Shown: positions 40,035-45,802 of the stretch, one piece after another | How positions within the stretch are numbered: position 1 is the first letter of the stretch | Layout: every line of letters starts with the position of its first letter | DNA from: Paracoccus marcusii | GTDB lineage: Bacteria; Pseudomonadota; Alphaproteobacteria; Rhodobacterales; Rhodobacteraceae | Assembly: GCF_006151785.1 (NCBI RefSeq) | Contig: NZ_VDDD01000011.1 | Location: forward strand, 1 to 45,802 | DNA: 45,802 nucleotides | Direction of reading: 5' to 3' | Position numbers and translations under genes: made by a program | Notes under the pieces: model-generated | The model's input: the letters and a program-made list of their open reading frames with translations, nothing else | The model's database searches: none | Told to the model about the DNA's origin: nothing

Positions 40035-40889
40035 TCAGGGGCCTTTCACGACGGGGTCGCGCCAGCTGTCCTGGCGCTGGAGGACCGACAGGCGCGACAC
40101 CGGCGCGTCCAGCCGCGGCAGGCTGTCCAGAAGCCCGCGGGTATAGGGGTGCTGCGCCCGGTGCAGGTCGCGGGCGGGCAGCGTCTCGACCACGCGGCCG
40201 GCATACATGATCAGCACGCGGTCGCAGAACTGCGCCACCAGGTTCAGGTCGTGGCTGATGAAGATCAGTCCCATGCCCCGGTCGCGGACCAGCCGGTCCA
40301 TGATGTGCAGCACCTCGGTCCGGACCGACACGTCCAACGCGCTGGTCGGTTCGTCCGCGATCAGGATCTGCGGGTCGGGGGCCAGCATCATGGCGATCAT
40401 GATGCGCTGACCCATGCCGCCCGACACCTCGTGGGGATAGCTGTCCATGACGCGTTCGGGGTCGCGGATCTGCACGGCCTCAAGCATCTCCAGGGCCTTC
40501 GCGCGGGCGGCGGCGCGGGGCGCGCGGGCGTGCAGGCGATAGGCCTCGATGATCTGCTGGCCCACGGTCATCACCGGGTTCAGGCTGAACTTGGGGTCCT
40601 GCATGACCATGCTGATGCGCCCGCCGCGGACGCTGCGCATCTGCCGGTCGGGCAGGTTCAGGATGGACTGGCCCTCCAGCTCCATCCGGGCGGCCTCGAC
40701 CCGGCCGGGCGGACGCACCAGGCCCAGGATCGCGCGGCCGGTCATGGACTTGCCCGACCCGCTTTCGCCCACGACGCCAAGGCGTTCGCGGCCAAGGTCG
40801 AAATCGATGCCGCGCACGGCCTGAAACTCGCCCTGCCGGGTCGGGAAGGTGACGCGCAGGTCGCGCACGGACAGAAGAGGTTCGGTCAC
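40035..40889 (-). CDS. Dipeptide/oligopeptide-type ABC transporter ATPase (DppD-like)
   Basis: A 284-residue ABC ATPase. Walker A is GESGSGKSM, the Q-loop is MVMQDPKFSLNPVMTVGQQI, the signature is VSGGMGQRIMIAMML (the common form is SGGMRQRV) and Walker B is [20 protein letters not shown], with switch His in FISHDLNLVAQFCDRVLIM. Like its partner it stops soon after the PYTRGLLDSLP segment and lacks the cysteine-containing C-terminal tail. The start overlaps the permease gene (ATGA), and the stop lies 1 base before the second ATPase gene. Confidence 0.94.
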   Translation of the reverse strand: MTEPLLSVRDLRVTFPTRQGEFQAVRGIDFDLGRERLGVVGESGSGKSMTGRAILGLVRPPGRVEAARMELEGQSILNLPDRQMRSVRGGRISMVMQDPKFSLNPVMTVGQQIIEAYRLHARAPRAAARAKALEMLEAVQIRDPERVMDSYPHEVSGGMGQRIMIAMMLAPDPQILIADEPTSALDVSVRTEVLHIMDRLVRDRGMGLIFISHDLNLVAQFCDRVLIMYAGRVVETLPARDLHRAQHPYTRGLLDSLPRLDAPVSRLSVLQRQDSWRDPVVKGP

Positions 40890-41794
40890 GACTTGTCTCC
40901 CTTGGGGTCCAGCACGTCGCGCAGCCCGTCACCCAGCAGGTTGAAGGCCATCGACACCAGGAAGATCGCGATGCCCGGCATGGCGGCGACCCACCAGAAA
41001 TCCAGGATATAGCCCCGCCCGCCCGAGATCATCGCACCCCATTCGGGCAGCGGCGGCTGTGCGCCGAGGCCCAGAAAGCCCAGGCCCGCCGCCGACAGGA
41101 TGATCCCAGCCATGTCCAGCGCCACCCGCACGATCAGCGACGACAGGCACAGGGGCCAGATGTGGCGGATCAGCAGGCGCAGCCGCCCCGCCCCCTGCAG
41201 GCGCGCGGCGGCGATGAAGTCGGCGTTGCGGATGGTCAGCGTCTCGGCCCGCGCCAGGCGCGCATAGGGCGGCCAGGCGGTCAGCGCCAACGCCAGCACC
41301 GCGTTGCCGATGCTGGGCCCCAGGGCCGCGACGAAGGCCAGCGCCAGGATCAGCTTGGGGAAGGCCAGGAAAATGTCGGTCACCCGCATCAGCACTTGGT
41401 CCACCCAGCCCCCGGCGAACCCCGCCACCGTGCCGATCAGCAGCCCGATGACCGGCGCGATCAGCGCGACCGTGCCCACGATGAACAGCGTGATACGCGA
41501 GCCGTGGATCAGCCGCGAGAGGATGTCGCGCCCCAAGGCGTCGGTGCCCAGCCAATGCGTGGCCGACGGCGGCTGCAGCCGGTCGGCCAGGTTCTGGGCA
41601 TAGGGGTCCTGCGGCGCGATCCAGGGTGCCAGGATCGCCATGCCGATCAGCAGCACCAGGATGATCAGCCCGACCATCGCCAGCTTGTTGGCGCGGAAGG
41701 TCAGCCAGCCCTGATAGATCGCGCCAAGCCGCGCCTGGCGGCGGGTCTGGGGCGCGTCGGACAGCAACCAATCGCGGCGTGTCATGGCGCTCAT
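40886..41794 (-). CDS. Dipeptide-type ABC transporter permease (DppC-like)
   Basis: A 302-residue permease with the N-terminal extension and OppC_N segment (FRANKLAMVGLIILVLLIGMAILAPWIAPQDPYAQNLADRLQPPSATHWLGTDALGRDILSRLIHGSRITL) that marks DppC/OppC subunits. Five to six membrane helices follow, with the EAA loop FIAAARLQGAGRLRLLIRHIWPL. It forms the inner-membrane channel with the DppB-like subunit. ATG 41794 overlaps the DppB-like stop. Confidence 0.95.
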   Translation of the reverse strand: MSAMTRRDWLLSDAPQTRRQARLGAIYQGWLTFRANKLAMVGLIILVLLIGMAILAPWIAPQDPYAQNLADRLQPPSATHWLGTDALGRDILSRLIHGSRITLFIVGTVALIAPVIGLLIGTVAGFAGGWVDQVLMRVTDIFLAFPKLILALAFVAALGPSIGNAVLALALTAWPPYARLARAETLTIRNADFIAAARLQGAGRLRLLIRHIWPLCLSSLIVRVALDMAGIILSAAGLGFLGLGAQPPLPEWGAMISGGRGYILDFWWVAAMPGIAIFLVSMAFNLLGDGLRDVLDPKGDKS

Positions 41795-42861
41795 GTCGAC
41801 CTCGGATCCAGGAAACGGTACAGGATGTCGCTGAACAGGTTCAGCACGACGAAGCACACGCCCACGACCACCGTTCCGCCCAGCACCGCGTTCATGTCGC
41901 CCGACAAAAGGCCGCGGGTGATATAGCTGCCCAGGCCCGGCCAGGTGAAGATGATCTCGGTCAGGACCGACCCTTCCAGCAGAGAGCCGAAGGACAGCGC
42001 GATGACCGTCACCAGCGGGATCGCGATGTTGCGGAAGGCGTGGCCCCAGATGACGGCGCGTTCGGACAGGCCCTTGACCCGGGCGGTGGTGATGTATTCC
42101 GCCGACAGCTGTTCCAGCATGAAGCTGCGCGTCATGCGGCTGATATAGGCCAGCGAATAATAGCCCAGCAGGCTGGCCGGCAGGATGATGTGAGAGAACG
42201 CGTCGCGGAATGCGGCCCAGTCCCCGGCGATCAGGCTGTCGACCAGGATCATGCCGGTCACGTTCGGCACCATCCCGTCATAGATGATCCCCTGCCGCCC
42301 CGGCCCCCCGACCCAACCCAGCATGCCATAGAAGATCAACAGGCCCATCAGTCCCAGCCAGAAGATCGGCATCGAATAGCCAACCAGCGCTACGACGCGG
42401 GCAACCTGGTCGATGACGCCGCCGCGCCGCGCCGCCGCGATCACGCCCAGGGGCACGCCGATCACGACGCCGATGAATGTCCCCAGGGCCGCCAGTTCGA
42501 AGGTCGCGGGAAAGACGCGGGCGATGTCCTGTGCCACCGGCTGCCCGGTGGAGATGGAGCGCCCGAAATCGCCGCGCAGCACGTCGCCCACATAGGACAG
42601 GAACTGCACGATCAGCGGCTGATCCAGACCCATCGCCACATAGGCGGCGTCGTACTGGGCCTGGGTGGCGCGGTCGCCCACCACCTTCAGCACCGGGTCG
42701 ATCGGCATGACCCGCCCGATGATGAAGGTGACCAGCAGCAGCCCCAAGAGCGTCAGCGCCAGCGACAGGACGGTCCCCGCCACGCTGCGCACGCGCCTGC
42801 GGGTCAGGGCGCGGCGCCGCGACGGTGCGGTCGCGGCGCCGGTCGGATCGGTCGGGGCCAT
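41791..42861 (-). CDS. Dipeptide-type ABC transporter permease (DppB-like)
   Basis: A 356-residue permease. A basic N terminus (SRRRALTRRRVRSV) precedes the first helix (VLSLALTLLGLLLVTFIIGRVMPIDPVLKVVGDRATQAQYDAAYVAMGLDQPLIVQFLSYVGDVLRGDFGRSISTGQPV), which is the classical DppB/OppB lead. The EAA loop is YITTARVKGLSERAVIWGHAFRNIAIPL. About six helices are present. The N terminus is slightly longer than usual. It starts directly after the binding-protein stop and overlaps the DppC-like gene by ATGA. Confidence 0.95.
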   Translation of the reverse strand: MAPTDPTGAATAPSRRRALTRRRVRSVAGTVLSLALTLLGLLLVTFIIGRVMPIDPVLKVVGDRATQAQYDAAYVAMGLDQPLIVQFLSYVGDVLRGDFGRSISTGQPVAQDIARVFPATFELAALGTFIGVVIGVPLGVIAAARRGGVIDQVARVVALVGYSMPIFWLGLMGLLIFYGMLGWVGGPGRQGIIYDGMVPNVTGMILVDSLIAGDWAAFRDAFSHIILPASLLGYYSLAYISRMTRSFMLEQLSAEYITTARVKGLSERAVIWGHAFRNIAIPLVTVIALSFGSLLEGSVLTEIIFTWPGLGSYITRGLLSGDMNAVLGGTVVVGVCFVVLNLFSDILYRFLDPRST

Positions 42862-44460
42862 TTATTCGCTCTTCGTCACCTGACGATACATGACCGACGA
42901 AATGGCGCCGCCGCTCCACCAGTTCTGGACGCCGTCGCGCAGGCCGACCTGTTCGATGCGCTGGAACAGCGGCACGATCGGGGCCTCGGCCTGGTACTGG
43001 CGCTGGATGTCCTGGTACATCGCGGCGCGGGCGTCGGCGTCCTGCTCCAGGGTGGCTGCGACAGTGGCCTCGTTCATCTCGGCCGGCACCTCATAGGCGT
43101 TGCGCCAGGCCAGCAGGCCCACGGCCGCCGCCTCGTCGCTGTTGTCGGGGTTATAGGCGAAGGTCGCGGCATTAGTGTTCGGGTCCGAGTAATCCGGCCC
43201 CCATTCGCCCAGGAAGATCGGAACCTCGCGGGCGCGATAGGCGTCCAGCACCTGCGCGCCGGTCATCTGCTCGATCTCCAGGGTCAGGCCGACCTGGGCC
43301 ATCGACGCCTGCAGGGTCTGGGCCACGTCCACGTATTCGCGCAGGTCGCGCACGCGGGTGGTGATGGTGCCGCCCTCGATCCCCGCATCGGTCAGGATCT
43401 GGCGGGCCTTCTCCACGTCATAGGTCCAGGGTTGCTCGTCCAGCACGCCCAAATAGCCCTGGGGCAGGAAGGTCTGGTGGGTGACGAACTGACCCTTCAG
43501 GAAGCTGCCGGTGATGCCCTCGTAATCGACGAGGTGCTTCATCGCCTCGACAACGGCGGGGTTCGACAGCAGTTCGTCCTTCTGGTTCAGGCCCATGTAG
43601 AGGATACGGCCGCGCGGCTCGTCCTGGATGGTCACGCCCTCGACCGCGGCGATGGATTCCACGTCCGTCGGCGTCAGGTTGCGCGCCACGTCGATGTCGC
43701 CCTGCTCCAGCAGCAGCCGTTGCGCGCTGGATTCGGCGACGTTGCGCACGATCACGCGCTTCATCTCGGGGGCGCCCTGCCAGTATTCCTCATAGGCGGT
43801 CAGCTGCACCGCCTCGTTCGGACGCCAGGCCGACAGCACATAGGCGCCCGACCCGGCCTCGTTCGTGTTCAGCCAGGCATTGCCCATGTCGCCGTCGACC
43901 TCGTTGGCCATGACGGTCTTCATGTCGACCACGCTGGCGATGTTGGCGGTCAGGCAGTTCAGCACGAAGGTCGGCGCATAGGGCTTGTCCATCGTCAGCG
44001 TCAGCGTGTTGCCGTCGGCGGTGATCATCTGATCGACGTTGTCGGCGGTAAAGCCGAACTGGGTCAGGATGAAGGCCGGGGTCTTGTCCAGCTTGACCGC
44101 GCGCTGCAGCGACCAGGCGGCGTCCGCGGCGCGCACGGGGTTGCCGGAATGGAAGGTCGCATCCTCGCGCAGCGTGAAGGTGATGGACAGGCCGTCCTCG
44201 GACACCGCCCATTCGGTCGCAAGGCTGGGCTGGAAGCCCGCGTCCGGGTCCAGCGGATTGAAATCGACCAGCCGGTCATAGGTGTTGTTGTTGACGTCGT
44301 TGCCCGCGAATTCGAAGCTTACCGCCGGGTCCAGGCTGATGATGTCGTCGATCGTGTGGGCCACGACCAGGGTGTCGGCCGGCGTCTCGGCCCAGGCCGC
44401 GGGTGCAAGCGCCAGCGCCGAGGCCAGAAGCATGGCGCGCATGGTCAGGGGATATGTCAT
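42862..44460 (-). CDS. Periplasmic dipeptide/oligopeptide-type binding protein (family 5)
   Basis: A 532-residue family 5 solute-binding protein. The signal peptide MTYPLTMRAMLLASALALAPAAWA is cleaved before ETPADTLVVAHTIDDIISLDPAVSFEF. Family motifs include YDRLVDFNPLDPDAGFQPSLATEWAVSEDGLSITFTLREDATFHSG and, in the C-terminal lobe, QPWTYDVEKARQILTDAG and IFLGEWGPDYSDPNTNAATFAYN. The ligand is not predictable; the attached M20 peptidase suggests a peptide or acylated amino acid. ATG 44460 follows AGGAAC. Upstream lie a small hairpin and two GCAT-N3-ATGC palindromes. This is the first gene of the operon. Confidence 0.95.
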   Translation of the reverse strand: MTYPLTMRAMLLASALALAPAAWAETPADTLVVAHTIDDIISLDPAVSFEFAGNDVNNNTYDRLVDFNPLDPDAGFQPSLATEWAVSEDGLSITFTLREDATFHSGNPVRAADAAWSLQRAVKLDKTPAFILTQFGFTADNVDQMITADGNTLTLTMDKPYAPTFVLNCLTANIASVVDMKTVMANEVDGDMGNAWLNTNEAGSGAYVLSAWRPNEAVQLTAYEEYWQGAPEMKRVIVRNVAESSAQRLLLEQGDIDVARNLTPTDVESIAAVEGVTIQDEPRGRILYMGLNQKDELLSNPAVVEAMKHLVDYEGITGSFLKGQFVTHQTFLPQGYLGVLDEQPWTYDVEKARQILTDAGIEGGTITTRVRDLREYVDVAQTLQASMAQVGLTLEIEQMTGAQVLDAYRAREVPIFLGEWGPDYSDPNTNAATFAYNPDNSDEAAAVGLLAWRNAYEVPAEMNEATVAATLEQDADARAAMYQDIQRQYQAEAPIVPLFQRIEQVGLRDGVQNWWSGGAISSVMYRQVTKSE

Positions 44461-44503
44461 GTGAGGTTCCTGTCGGTGATCGGCCCCCGCTGTGTCGCGG
44501 GGT

Positions 44504-44548
44504 TGCATGTCATGCAGCCTGCCGCAGGCCCGTCCGGCATTCAATGCC
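44504..44548 (-). promoter_or_regulatory. Twin palindromes GCAT-N3-ATGC upstream of the peptide-uptake operon
   Basis: TGCATG-T-CATGCA at 44504-44516 and GGCATT-C-AATGCC at 44536-44548 are both perfect 13-bp dyads with a single central base. They share the core GCAT-N3-ATGC, and their centres are 32 bp apart, close to three helical turns. They lie 44-88 bases before the start codon, where a repressor or activator would bind. A hairpin CCCCGC/GCGGGG (44485-44502) lies between them and the gene. Confidence 0.55.
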
Positions 44549-44577
44549 AATCTGACGGCCTGCCCGACGGGAAGGGC

Positions 44578-45554
<977 letters not shown>

Positions 45555-45558
<4 letters not shown>

Positions 45559-45802
45559 ATCCCTGGTTGACCGGTGTCGGGGTGGGGGCGGTTCAGCAGC
45601 GCATCCGCCGCGGCATAATCCAGCCGCAGCAGCGCGCGGCGCACGGGATGGTCGTCCATCGCCATGCGGTCCAGCTGCAGCGCCTCGGCCAGCGCGTCAA
45701 AGCTGGCACGGGCGGCCATGCTGCGACGGCGGACCTGGTCGCGCAGATGGCCGCGCAGCTGGGCGATCCGCGCGCTGTCGCCGGCCGGGGTGGGCGGCGA
45801 CG
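45555..45802 (-). CDS. C-terminal part of an unidentified protein coupled to the diguanylate cyclase
   Basis: Only the last 82 codons are inside the window; the gene continues past the right edge. The visible part is helical and charged: SARIAQLRGHLRDQVRRRSMAARASFDALAEALQLDRMAMDDHPVRRALLRLDYAAADALLNR, then a short tail ending TGQPGI. Its stop overlaps the cyclase start by ATGA, so it is in the same operon and may be a sensor kinase, phosphotransfer protein or other partner that controls c-di-GMP synthesis. No motif in this fragment decides which. Confidence 0.6.

Overview
The window is GC-rich chromosomal DNA from an alphaproteobacterium, most likely a Paracoccus-like member of the Rhodobacterales. 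The indications are the protein families (CobS/CobT aerobic cobaltochelatase, DUF1467 beside methylmalonyl-CoA epimerase, an ECF sigma/anti-sigma/fasciclin set, Puu-like polyamine genes), strong G/C third-position codon bias on both strands, and tightly packed operons joined by ATGA or TGATG overlaps. Genus is inferred from general familiarity, not from a database search. I see no prophage, insertion sequence, CRISPR array, rRNA or plasmid origin. No stretch longer than 300 bases lacks a gene; the longest gaps (27360-27537, 37715-37883, 14482-14635, 37486-37637, 35331-35469) are described under the regulatory features.

Layout. 1-9760: a partial lipoprotein gene, a small conserved protein, a nitroreductase/EI24-type membrane protein pair, DUF1467 with methylmalonyl-CoA epimerase, a response regulator, a DUF1501/DUF1800 pair, aspS, a CPBP-type membrane protease, a GH25 lysozyme-like lipoprotein and a small membrane protein. 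9885-14481: a glycosyltransferase/epimerase pair, then cobS-cobT. 14636-17746: ECF sigma factor, anti-sigma factor, fasciclin protein, DUF808 membrane protein. 17760-21981: a complete ugpB-A-E-C glycerol-3-phosphate importer behind a Pho-box-like array. 22066-24715: a protealysin-like M4 protease with an emfourin-like inhibitor gene, then CorA and CsbD. 24775-28793: an operon of YbjN-like protein, ProC, CsaA and a 2-hydroxyacid dehydrogenase; then a CobC-type decarboxylase and a PhnA-like protein. 28924-31990: a secreted unknown, polyphosphate kinase 2, a PhzF-like protein, DUF1330 and TerB. 31979-37485: a Puu-like operon (amidotransferase, glutamine-synthetase-like ligase, FAD oxidoreductase) divergent from a class V aminotransferase, then an acetyltransferase and a PRC-barrel protein. 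37638-37714: tRNA-Arg(TCT). 37884-44460: a dipeptide-type ABC importer ending in an M20 peptidase. 44578-45802: a REC-GGDEF diguanylate cyclase and a partial upstream partner.

Themes. Phosphate and phosphoester physiology is represented by ugp and ppk2, nitrogen and polyamine/peptide salvage by the Puu-like and dipeptide operons, and cobalamin use and synthesis by cobST, cobC and methylmalonyl-CoA epimerase. The items most worth a second look are the protease/inhibitor pair, the regulatory architecture in front of ugp (Pho-like repeats, a perfect 12-bp inverted repeat and a strong hairpin after ugpB), and twin GCAT-N3-ATGC palindromes in front of the dipeptide operon. I did not find a clearly new multi-gene system; most genes belong to recognisable families.
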